Shown piece after piece: positions 21,938 through 31,773 of a DNA stretch of 64,000 nt (positions are counted from its first letter, which is position 1; each line of letters starts with the position of its first letter). A program made the position numbers and the translations under genes. Below the pieces are notes generated by a model. It did no database searches, was not told where the DNA came from, and worked only from the letters and a program-made list of their open reading frames with translations. Source of the stretch: Xylogone sp. PMI_703 (lineage: Eukaryota; Ascomycota; Leotiomycetes); contig JAJTUQ010000001.1 in assembly GCA_021399445.1 (NCBI GenBank), positions 1,984,001 through 2,048,000 on the forward strand, read 5' to 3'.

Positions 21938-23977
21938 ATGTCGTCTTTGCGACGGCGGGGACAAGGCGAAGAAACGGCTAAGCCGGATGAGAAGAGCAGT
22001 GAGCAGGAGGACAAGCCAAAAGGCGAGAAGCATATTATTATAGCGACTCCAAAGACTGCAAATCATAAGAACGGCAAGACATCTAAGCGCCGAAATGGGT
22101 TTATATTCGTTCTTGGAGGTCTTTTTGGCCTTTTAGTCGCGGGTTTCTTTGCTGAGAGAACCGATCTCATTGACTTCCCAGAGATTGGAGAGCTGAGTAT
22201 GGACAGCTTGATGGATGTTCTCCCGGCCGGATTTGTAAGAGATGCTAGAGATTTAGTGGTACAGTGCCCTCCCCAGTACTCTTGCAAATGCACAAGCTAA
22301 CATAGAGTAATAGAAAGGGGAACGTGACGTCGTTAACTACGATTCCTTTTCGGTGGGGTTGAACCTCAAGTCGCAAGGTATCAATGCCAACCATCCTGTG
22401 ATAATGATACCAGGTGTTATTTCTACGGGATTGGAATCTTGGGGCACAACTAATATGTCGCGCCCTTATTTCAGGAAACGACTCTGGGGGAGTTGGAGTA
22501 TGATGCGTGCCTTAGTGCTAGACAAGGAAGGTTGGAAAAAGCATATAATGCTAGACAAGGAGACAGGCCTTGATCCGCCCGATGGAATAAAGCTAAGAGC
22601 TGCACAAGGCTTTGATGCCGCAGATTTTTTTATTACCGGCTACTGGATCTGGTAAGCTCTGTACGTCCAACTTATTTCATAGCCTAATTTTCTATCTAGG
22701 AACAAGATTCTCGAGAACCTAGCTACCATCGGGTATGATCCAACTAATAGCTTCACTGCGGCCTATGACTGGCGGTTGTCCTTTGCCAACCTTGAAGTTC
22801 GGGATCAGTATTTCACTCGTTTGAAGATGTACATCGAGGTCGCTTACAGAGTATCTAATAAGAAGGTAACTCTTGTTTCACACAGTATGGGTAGCCAGGT
22901 GACATTTTACTTCCTCCATTGGGTCGCATCACCACAAGGAGGCGGAGGCGGAGATGACTGGGTAGAGAAATATGTCGACTCATGGATCAATATTAGTGGT
23001 TGCATGCTCGGCGCATTGAAGGATGTCCCCGCTTTATTTTCTGGGGAGATGAGGGATACTGCTCAGATGAATGCATTTGCGGTCTATGGATTAGAGAAGT
23101 TTTTGAGTCGAGCAGAGCGCGCTGAGCTATTCCGAGCTATGCCAGGCATGAGCTCAATGCTTCCGATCGGCGGCGAGGCTGTCTGGGGTAATTCAACATG
23201 GGCTCCAGATGACCTTCCAGGACAAAACACCAGCTTTGGTAGCTTCTTCAATTTTAGATACTCAAACCAGTCGAAATCAGTAAGGAATCTAACAGTATCT
23301 GAGAGTATGGACCTTCTTTTCAACTCCACTGAGGACTGGTATAAGAGACAAGTTAAGGGCAGCTACTCCAATGGCATTGCTCAAACTACCGCTGAGGTAG
23401 AAGCAAATGAGAAGGATCCACGAAAATGGATAAACCCACTTGAAACTCGTCTTCCTCTTGCACCGAGTTTGAAAATATACTGTTTCTATGGTACGTGAAT
23501 TCATACCTGGAACTGTATATGATAATCTCTAATCAGTATACAGGTATCGGAAAGCCGACAGAGCGGGCCTACTTTTACCATGATTCTGAGAACCCACTAA
23601 GATCTGTAAACTTTACTATCGATACAAGTATAACCCAAGGACATGTCGACCGTGGGATTGTTATGGGAGAAGGCGACGGTACTGTTAACCTTCTTAGTGT
23701 AGGTTATATGTGTAATAAAGGCTGGAACTTCCATCGATACAATCCAGCTGGTATACAAATTAAAGTCTTCGAAATGCCGCATGAACCAGATAGGTTTAGT
23801 CCCCGTGGTGGACCGAACACTGGCGATCATGTTGATATACTTGGGAGACAAAATCTAAACGACATGATTTTACGGGTAGCTGCAGGAAGAGGGGACGAGA
23901 TCCAAAATAATATTGTCAGCAATATTAGAGAGTATTCGGATAAGGTTCAGGTATATGAAGAAAGTAAATATTCATGA
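21938..23977 (+). CDS. LRO1: Phospholipid:diacylglycerol acyltransferase
   Basis: Lro1/PDAT moves an acyl chain from phospholipid to diacylglycerol to make triacylglycerol at the ER and nuclear envelope. Four exons (21938-22258, 22314-22651, 22700-23490, 23544-23977) give 627 aa (yeast is 661). A basic, charged cytosolic N-terminus precedes one membrane segment, FIFVLGGLFGLLVAGFF (about residues 54-70), after which the enzyme faces the lumen. The LCAT-family domain shows HPVIMIPGVISTGLESW, AAYDWRLS, and the nucleophile elbow SHSMGSQ with Ser about 282; the region FYHDSEN..., MGEGDGTVNLLS and the C-terminal NTGDHVDILGR supply the Asp and His. Introns are 55, 48 and 53 nt, with CTAAC/CTAAT branch sites. 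Convergent with a weak small-gene candidate. Confidence 0.95.
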
Positions 23978-24110
23978 GAAATGGCTCCTGATAGATTGGG
24001 ATGCAAGGCGTTTGGGATAAGGCTCTATACACGAGTATGGAAGCTGTGCTTATATAGAAATGTTTCTGAATACCCTTGGTTTTAGTCGTTTATCATAGCT
24101 TAGTAGCCCT

Positions 24111-24416
24111 CTATCTGTACTGATAGGATATTTTGTTGGCTCGAATTCCGACCATCGCTATCTTGGGTGGTTAAGCTTGAAGTTGTTGCGATGTTAGTCA
24201 CATAATTGCCATTACTGGTAATAGAAACTGGATTATTATCCTTACCATGATGCCTTCCATTGCTGATTGAGAATCACTCAAATTATGCTCAGATCGTAAT
24301 GTTTGTATGTTGTTTGCAAGAGATTGCCAAGCCTCCCCCTTGCTCGTTTCACAATACCACAGTTCAGAATATAACAAAGAGTCTGAGACAAGGAAGCTGG
24401 AAGCCTGGAGAGTCAT
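24111..24416 (-). CDS. Weak candidate small gene, unknown
   Basis: The frame from ATG 24416 runs to 24246, then a GTAAGG donor, a GACTAAC branch site and a CAAG acceptor at 24162 lead to an exon ending at 24111, giving 73 aa. The first exon has a protein-like mix (LYSELWYCETSKGEAWQSLANNIQTLRSEHNL) unlike the low-complexity shadows elsewhere. No family is recognised. It lies antisense just behind LRO1 and 36 bp from the tRNA gene. A longer gene with an upstream exon, or simple chance, are both possible. Confidence 0.22.
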
Positions 24417-24451
24417 ATATGAACTGATATAAACAAGACCCTAAAAAAGTA

Positions 24452-24542
24452 GTTGCGTTAGTCCAGTGGTTTAGGACGCCTGTTTCACATTCATTGGCCT
24501 CTGGCAGCACAGGAAGTCATGAGTTCGACTCTCATACGCAAC
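24452..24542 (+). tRNA. tRNA-Val (anticodon CAC) with 18-nt intron
   Basis: The 91-nt sequence folds as a full cloverleaf: acceptor stem GTTGCGT/ACGCAAC (7 of 7 pairs), D stem GTCC/GGAC, anticodon stem CCTGT/ACAGG, T stem ATGAG/CTCAT with loop TTCGACT. The anticodon loop is TT-CAC-A-C, so the anticodon is CAC, reading Val GTG. An 18-nt intron at 24490-24507 lies exactly after base 37, the canonical site. Removing it leaves 73 nt. A run of T follows at 24545. It sits between LRO1 and CND1. Confidence 0.93.
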
Positions 24543-24760
24543 ATCTTTTGTCTGGGAGGAGCTCATATTATATCTTTTTTATTATTTTGAAAATAAAGCA
24601 CAAAACACTCCTCTAGAAATCGTTTAGCCCATAATCTGAGAGCGTGTCATAATATATTTGGATATCCATAAGCATTTCTCGTGACAGTACCATTACCAAA
24701 ACTCCAGCCAGACCGAATTGCGTCTTTATCATACATATCAGTCAATGCAGTCAATGCAGC

Positions 24761-27700
24761 TTAAGCATTTGCTTGCACAACCCGGAATCCTCCTGCGACT
24801 AGTTTGTTAATTTCTTCGTTCTTGTGTTGAAGAAGGCTTAGAGCATAGGCAACGTCGTTCCACTGTCTTTCAGTTTCACATCTTGCTAACCTCGCAGCAA
24901 GTTTATCAGCCAGTTGCTTAGCATGCTTATCCTGGAAGAATGTTAGTCTGCGTAAATAGTTGTGTGATGAGAGGTGATAAAACCTACTTTTTCGATGAAT
25001 CCCGCTAAGAACTTAATAATTCTCCGCAAAGCATCCTCCTCAAGTCCTTTCTCGGCAGACAACAAGCTGAACATATCCACGAAATGATTGTACACAGCAT
25101 TATCTTTGGTACTTAATTCCGTAAAGAACATGCGACTGAGATCGGCAATTCTTTTATCTTCGTCTTCTAGACACTTGGCCATCTCTCCTAACTGGCCCTT
25201 GACCTTGACCTGACCTGCAAGAATAAGGAACGTGAGGGTCATTAAACAAGTGCGTTTCACACTTGCATCCTTGTCATTCAAGCGTCGGTAGAGGAAATCA
25301 GTATTCTCGTCAATGAGGTGGTTGAAGCAGACAGCCATATCTCCAAGAGCAATGACAACGTTGGAACGAATGACCGGGTCCTTCGACTTCTCTAGGATGG
25401 TGATAAGAAGAGGAAGATTTTGCTCACAGTATTCAGAGCTAACACACATGAGCTTTGCCAAGCACAATGTGGCTGCAGCTTGAAGGTTGCGATCTCGATA
25501 GGTAGTATTATTGGAACAAATTTCCGTGACGAGAGGGCCAAAGTTAGACAGGAGGGAATTTTGGCCAAACAAAAGTTCGCGTTCACGTATATGAGCCATG
25601 GCCTCTGTGAAATCATCTTCCGTTGTACCACCGATCATATCAAGATCATCTGCTGCTTCTTTAGCTGCTTTGTCAGCTGCACTTTCTTCAGGCTTGTTCT
25701 TCTCATTTTCAGCCTTTCGCCTTTTAAAATCAAGCTCACAAAGCTCCAGGTGTACGATTTGTTTTATCGCAACGTGACCGACAATGAAGACGAGTTGAGA
25801 CAAAGCAACGGATCCTTTAACTTTATTCTCTGGGCCTTTCTTTGGCTGGTCGACCGAGGGGGTCGGAGATGCTTCTTTGATGTCTTGCTTCTGCTCCTCT
25901 GGCTCAGGGGTTGGTGAAGCTCTCCGAGAAAAGACTTGTCTTGTTTTCCTGCGTAGGATCTCGGTGCAAAGGGTATCAGGATGCTTTGAAAGCGCGTATA
26001 TTGCACTTATTGCTTGCTCGGCGACACCATACCATTCTTTGTTATCGGACTCTATCTCGACCATAGCGGCCAATTTAACAAGGACAGCATGGTCGTTTGG
26101 AAGCTTTGCAATTTTAGTCGACATCTCTTTTGCTTGTCGACCAGAAGGGTATATTCGTCGAAGAGCGATGCAAGTATATTTAGCAAGTTGTAGGTCCGAC
26201 CGACCCAACCCTCCAAGGCCGATTCGTAGCATTGTTTCCATTTCCCCAACAACAATCTCAGGATTTGCTGTAGCAAGCATACCAAGTACAATAATTGCAC
26301 CCCTTCTTTGGGTTTTTGAGACTTCCCGTTTCTGAACGCCGTAAACTTGCCACAGCTTTGAGATAACTAGGTCAGAGATATGGCCTGACTTCATCATAGT
26401 ACTAAGTAGCTGCTCAAGAGAAGTCAATTCTGCCGGAGTTGCTCCAAAAGTTAAGCTGATCATATTTCGGGCAATATAGTTGGCCGCATCATTAGAGTTA
26501 TATGAATCAGGAGCCTCGAAAAACAGGCGTTTATAGCATTCGATGAGATGATTTTGTACTCCTTTGCCTTCGTCACTGTTGCCTTTTGTCCAGATGAGTC
26601 GCAGCATCCGTCGAATGCCCAGCTTATTCTGCTCTATATTATACGCATCGCCGATCTCAAAATAGTCCATGGCTTCTATCACCTCGCTTTTGTTCTTGGA
26701 ACCAAGCAGCTGACAGATCGTTGGTGTTGCCTGATGCAGTACCTCAATAAATTTCAAAGCTTCAATATAATATCTCCTGGTCAGGGTCAATTTGCTCATA
26801 GCCTCATTCGTAGCCGCGTCCTCTTGGGCTTTCTGAATAATTGCTAATTTCTGCTCCTCAGTTAATTCTTTCTCTGGGGAATCAGACTCAAGCTGAGTAG
26901 GTTCATCCAGCAGTGCAGGGTCTGCATCACCTCCGGCGTTCTCCCCCAGATTAGGGGCTCCCGTAGGTGGCTTAAGTGCATTAAGCTCTGCCTCAACTGC
27001 CTCCAACCTACTAGTCCACTCCTTCAATGACAGTTGAGACCCATGCATAATACCAAACGGGTGCGTTTTAATCAAAGTCCCTAAAAGCTTGATAGCATTT
27101 CGACGGACATTGCTGCTTTTATCTTCTAAACTTCGCGCGGCTAATTCGGCCACTTTTTGTCTCCTTTTTGGAAATTTTTGTTCAAGATCACATAACTTGA
27201 TGTACACTTGGATAGCACGACATCTGCAGTATGGGTTGACGTCTAGAAATCGCTCTTCAAGAACATCGAAGAATGCATTCAGTTGGGATTTGTGGTTATC
27301 ACCTCGCTCCTCTTGCTTGCTCAAATCTGCAACGAGGTTTCCGCAAACCTCAATAAGCGCACAACGCAGCGCATAAGACTACCAAAGTCAATAACAGGAT
27401 CTGCCAACTAAAGTCATCACTTACCTCGCTATCCAGTTGTTTTGCGAGCATTGTCATTTGTTTCATAGCCAGTCTTGGCGCAAGTTCGGAGAGTTTAACG
27501 ATGAATGAAGATACCGACTTCGGACCTTTAGTATCATTGCTATTGAACTCTTTGTTGCTGATCTCGCGGAGAACTTCGTCACTCAGTTGAGGGTAGTCAT
27601 ATTGCTCAGCGAGGATATGTAAGAATTCTGCCATAGGTTCCGCAAGGTGCTCAAAGTATGTTAAATTCTGGACAATGGAAATTTGTGCACCTGGCTCGCT

Positions 27701-28562
27701 GTTAGTTTGACCGCATATACTGGACCTGCAAGATATAAAACCTACCATAACCATGGCCATGGTGCTTAATAGCAATGCAGAGGACTTTGAAAGCATGCAT
27801 TCGTATCGAAGTGTTCTTGACCCTTTGTTCACTTTCCAAAACTAGATAGACCGGCCTCGTAAACAGACTGACAAATGTGTCTCTCTCCGACGTTGTCAAG
27901 AATAATCTCGATAGCTTCAATTTGAGCACCTTGCACATAGTATCCAAAGCTGTCTGTAATTGATTAGAAGAATCCCAGTTTCCGTCTTTTGCGCTGGCCT
28001 TGGGTTTTGCCGCTTTGCCTCGACCTCTGGCTACCGGTGCTGCTGTAGGCTTCTCTGCTGCTTTCACCTCTACTGCCGCGATGGTCCACTGTAACAAAAA
28101 GCCGAAGACTTCGAGTAGTTGTTTATGATGTGCCACAAGGTCTTGCTCATCGCTCTCAAGGTCATTATGAATAATATCCGCTTCTGCCGAAAGACCAGAA
28201 ACTACAAGGTCGAATATTTTACTTAGCGCATGGGTTGGAAGGAAAGATGTTGATCTAGAATGATTAAAACTCTCAGAGCTGGATTCTGTGGGGTAGTTTT
28301 GATTGAACTTATGAGACGCTGGTGCACACTTAAGAAGAAATTGTATAGAATCAAAGGAGGAGCTTCTGGTAATAGCATCCGGATTTTCTGCCACTGAATC
28401 AATAATCGGATTCAGCACCGTGTTGATCAAGGAATTCGTCAAGGACTCGGGGTCATTCTCGCAATCGACAAGGCTCGAATCGGCTTCTGGAGTGGATATT
28501 GAAGCAGGATCGCTCATATAATTTTTGAGCGCATCGTTGATGTCAAAATTAATCGTATCCAT
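24761..28562 (-). CDS. CND1: Condensin complex subunit 1 (Cap-D2/Ycs4)
   Basis: HEAT-repeat subunit of condensin, which loops and compacts mitotic chromosomes together with Smc2, Smc4, Brn1 and Ycg1. Four exons (28562-27746, 27690-27425, 27378-24988, 24931-24761) give 1214 aa (yeast Ycs4 is about 1176). Landmarks include KHHGHGYGAQISIVQNLTYFEHLAEPMAEFL across intron 1, SYALRCALIEVCGNL, and the conserved D2 block near the C-terminal third, VTEICSNNTTYRDRNLQAAATLCLAKLMCVSSEYCEQNLPLLI followed by SKDPVIRSNVVIALGDMAVCFN. Two disordered linkers (basic Ala/Lys near residue 185; Pro/Glu with TP sites near 850) could be CDK targets. The last 56 residues come from a separate exon, DKHAKQLADKLAARL. Divergent from CDC7. 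Confidence 0.94.
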
Positions 28563-28880
28563 GATGAAATAAATGCGACACTAGGTCGCAAGAGTGAAGG
28601 GTTTGAATAGACACATGTATCAAAATATCATCCAAGATGTTTTCGATGGCGGTTGTTGTGTCGATGTCACGAATAAAGTTCGAAAGGCGGCCAATGATTG
28701 GTTGGCACGAATATTTGTAAACAAGCTACTCTTCGCGTCTCCTAGTGGAGCTGGTACGGACCCCACTAGGTCTGTAGGTGTAATTGGAGATTGTTCAGGT
28801 ATAAATTGATGACATTTGAGGATCTCTTTGATTTGCTACTGGGAGGGCATCCGTTGTAAATTTGATTTCTACTTTAAAGA
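28563..28880. promoter_or_regulatory. Divergent promoter CND1 / CDC7
   Basis: A 318-bp gap between two cell-cycle genes. On the minus strand ACGCGA lies at 28738-28733, within AGACGCGAAG, resembling MBF/SBF sites. A plus-strand 71-codon frame here has no protein-like features and is taken as untranslated leader. Confidence 0.45.
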
Positions 28881-30352
28881 ATGGCAGCAGCTCGTCCTCG
28901 TTATGTGAAGGCTTCCTTTGATGTTCACCAGGACGAGGCCCAGAGAAGCGATTTGGCAGATGCGCCTATTGGGAGGGACGGGAGGAACCCGGAGCTGGAA
29001 TATGATTTGCAAGAAGAAGACGGCTACTCCGAAGATTCCGATGACACCGATGATGCCGTTGATCCCTCAGTTCAGGAGGATATCGAGAAGTTCCACCAGA
29101 CTTTTAGTGGGCATAATATATCAACACGCTACCGGCTGATAAATCGGATCGGAGAAGGTAAAGTCGACGTCACTGACCCAATTGGGCATTGCTAATAAGA
29201 AATATAGGGACTTTTTCAACCGTATATAAAGCGGAGGACCTGGAATACGAGAAGTACGACAACTATTGGGATCTTGAAGAGAAGGACTCAAAATGGACAC
29301 CGCCTCCTCTGAAGAAGCATCACGCGGGTACATATAGGAGCGGCGATGGCTTTTCACAGACGAAGAGAAAACCGAGATATGTTGCTATTAAGAAGATCTA
29401 TGTGACCAGCAGCCCGGCTCGGATATTGAATGAACTGGATCTCCTCTACGATCTCCGTGGCTGCAACTCTGTCTGCCCTCTTATCACAGCATTTCGCTCG
29501 ACAGATCAGGTAGTAGCAGTGCTACCGTACTTCAGACATACAGATTTTCGAGAGTACTTCCGAAAAATGACTGTTCCCGACATGCAAATCTATTTCAGGT
29601 CACTATTTACAGCACTCGCCGCCGTACACGCCAAGGGTATTATCCACAGAGACATTAAGCCTACGAATTTCCTCTACGAGCCATCAAAACGTCGTGGAGT
29701 ACTCGTGGACTTTGGCCTGGCTGAACGAGAAGGATGGGAGGCAAGACCGTGCCTATGCAGTAAGACACCTGTACAGCGTCGAGAGAGAATTCAAGCAAGT
29801 GTAGCCGCAATAAGCGGACCGGCTACCGGATATCCAAAGAATGACTCAAGGCCTTCGAGACGTGCAAATCGAGCAGGCACTCGAGGTTTCCGTGCACCCG
29901 AGGTGCTTCTCAAATGCACAGATCAACAATGCAAGATAGATATATGGTCAGCAGGCGTCATATTGCTGACTATACTGTCACGTCGATTTCCCTTTTTCAA
30001 TTCAGCAGATGATGTGGAGGCAATGATTGAGATTGCAACAATATTTGGAGTTAGAAGAATGAGACAATGTGCTCTCCTACATGGCACGGTTTTCGAGACA
30101 AATATCCCTACAATTGGCAATGCTGGCTTCTCCTTGGAGAAGATCATACTGTGGTCGACATGTAGGGATGGAGATGAGGCAAATCCCGCTGAACCACTGA
30201 CTGACGAGGAGAAGCTTGCAGTGCGGTTCTTGGAGAGATGCTTCGAGCTGGATCCAAACAAAAGGATCAGTGCCGAAGAGGCATTGCAGCATGAATTCCT
30301 ACGGGACAGCTGGCAAGACGAAGAAGAGATTAATATGATCAACATGGCTTAG
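28881..30352 (+). CDS. CDC7: Cdc7 protein kinase (DDK catalytic subunit)
   Basis: Ser/Thr kinase that, with Dbf4, phosphorylates Mcm2-7 to fire replication origins. Exons 28881-29157 and 29208-30352 give 473 aa; the 50-nt intron splits the Gly-rich loop (GEG-TFSTVY). Landmarks: VAIKK with Lys about 154, HRDIKPTNFL with catalytic Asp about 241, VDFGLAE with Asp about 260, GTRGFRAPEVLLK. Two Cdc7-type inserts are seen: one between subdomains I and II (YDNYWDLEEK...QTKRKPRYVAIKK) and a long, basic one between DFG and APE (residues about 262-315), typical of the family and used for Dbf4 binding. The N-terminus of about 70 residues is acidic and disordered. It shares a promoter with condensin CND1. 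Confidence 0.95.
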
Positions 30353-30647
30353 AATGAAGTTTGGATTCTAACTATAGGCGTTAGGCGGAGTATTTCAGGG
30401 CCATGACATGTTTACGAGTTATGTATATTAAAGGTCGACATAAGGCTGTCTTTGGAAGCATCAGGAGTGTTAGCTTAAAAGATACCATTGCTTCAATGTA
30501 TATTCAATCATTCAGATTTCCTAAGCACCTTTTAAATTGTTCAAAAGCTTTCATTCGTATGAACTCCCATAGCCATAGAAGCCTAATGCAATGAACAAAA
30601 GCCGGAAAAAAGCCCTACAACCATTTATTCGCTGAGAACCTTCCCAT
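30353..30647. other. Convergent 3' region CDC7 / RPL28
   Basis: A 295-bp gap between converging genes, presumably both 3' untranslated regions. Nothing else seen. Confidence 0.45.
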
Positions 30648-31349
30648 TTATGCAACCAGCTCGACAACACCACCAGCCTCTGTGATTTTTCGCTCTGCCT
30701 CCTTGCTGAACCATCTCGCGCGTACTACTAAGGGAATCTCTGGAATTCTGCCCTTGCCCAACACCTTGGAGTAACCTAAAGGAAGGAGATCGAGAACTGG
30801 AACGGTATCTTTCTTGTTGCCAGCAAGATATTCATCACGCTTCTCAGCGGGGACGAGTGACCAGAGCTATACGAATCAGCATGCACTCAATAAGCACTTT
30901 TAACAAACTCCATGCGAATATCCGACTGAGAGCGCGCCCTAATCTAATCCGTAGGCGATCATCACGTACCTTGTCCAAGTTGATAACGGGCTTCCAGAAG
31001 TGGTTTTGTTGCTTGTGGAAATACCGCATGCCGACCTTTCCAAAGTAACCTGGATGGTACTTATCCATGTTGGTTCTGTGGTGGTGTTGACCACCAGCAA
31101 GACCTCTACCACCTGGGTGCTTTCTGTGCTTTCCTACACGACCGTGACCGGCAGAGACATGACCGCGGCTGTATTTCATCAATTATCAGCATAAATTCCT
31201 CCATAGCTATCCAAACAAATTGCCCTTCAACATCCATTTGACATCCCTCGACATCTAATCAGATCCACCCATTGGCAATTCGAAGGTATTCATAATCCAA
31301 GGATGGGGAAGACATACTGCTTGCGGGTTTTGCTCAAGTGGGTAGGCAT
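30648..31349 (-). CDS. RPL28: 60S ribosomal protein uL15 (L28/L27a)
   Basis: Large-subunit ribosomal protein uL15. Three exons (31349-31318, 31168-30970, 30866-30648) give exactly 149 aa, the length of yeast Rpl28. The 32-nt first exon encodes [10 protein letters not shown]; exon 2 carries the strongly basic [23 protein letters not shown] and [24 protein letters not shown]; exon 3 ends with [12 protein letters not shown]. The intron right after the first ten codons is a typical ribosomal-protein arrangement, 149 nt long; the second is 103 nt and has box C and box D-like words at its ends (see findings). The middle exon reads through the second intron for a while without a stop. It is downstream of CHL1 on the same strand. 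Confidence 0.96.
30867..30969 (-). ncRNA. Possible box C/D snoRNA inside RPL28 intron 2
   Basis: Read on the minus strand, this 103-nt intron has GTGATGA (box C consensus RUGAUGA) four bases after the splice donor and CTGA (box D) nine bases before the acceptor. The flanks GTAC and GTAT could form a 4-bp terminal stem. Fungal ribosomal-protein introns often host such RNAs. No C' or D' boxes are clear and the rRNA target was not identified, so this is a weak call. Confidence 0.3.
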
Positions 31350-31773
31350 CTTGTCGTTTGGTGAGACGCCGTGGTGTTGTCGATTGTCGTTGTCGGTATT
31401 CTTCGAAATCGAGGGTTGGAATCATAGATTTGGCGCTAAGGATTTTCGCGATCGGCCGCACACCGTGTGAGGTCAAAACCCTAACTGAGAACCACTGATG
31501 AAATGCAATGTGCGAGCACGTAGCTCACCGCAACGCTCCCTCGCAGTCTCATAATTCAGCACTGAAAGGCTTTAATTATTTATATATGATAGATCTACTG
31601 CTGAAATAATTCACATTAAATAATATCACTCGGTATTTGAATGATAGATGAGTTTGTTTCCTTTGGTGCCTGACATATCAGGCTCTAATTTACATTCCAC
31701 TATGATTGGCGTATTCAACTACGACTGAGTGCTCTACATGTATTGTGTTTAATACCATGTATAAATCATATAT
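31350..31773. promoter_or_regulatory. RPL28 promoter / CHL1 3' region
   Basis: A 424-bp gap between two minus-strand genes. The right side is AT-rich 3' sequence of CHL1; the part next to RPL28 must contain its promoter. GC-rich GCGATCGGCCGC at about 31,448 is the only notable word. Confidence 0.35.

Noticed and set aside
31169..31317. snoRNA in RPL28 intron 1
   Set aside because: GATGAAA-like words occur only near the 3' end and no box D follows; order is wrong for a box C/D RNA.
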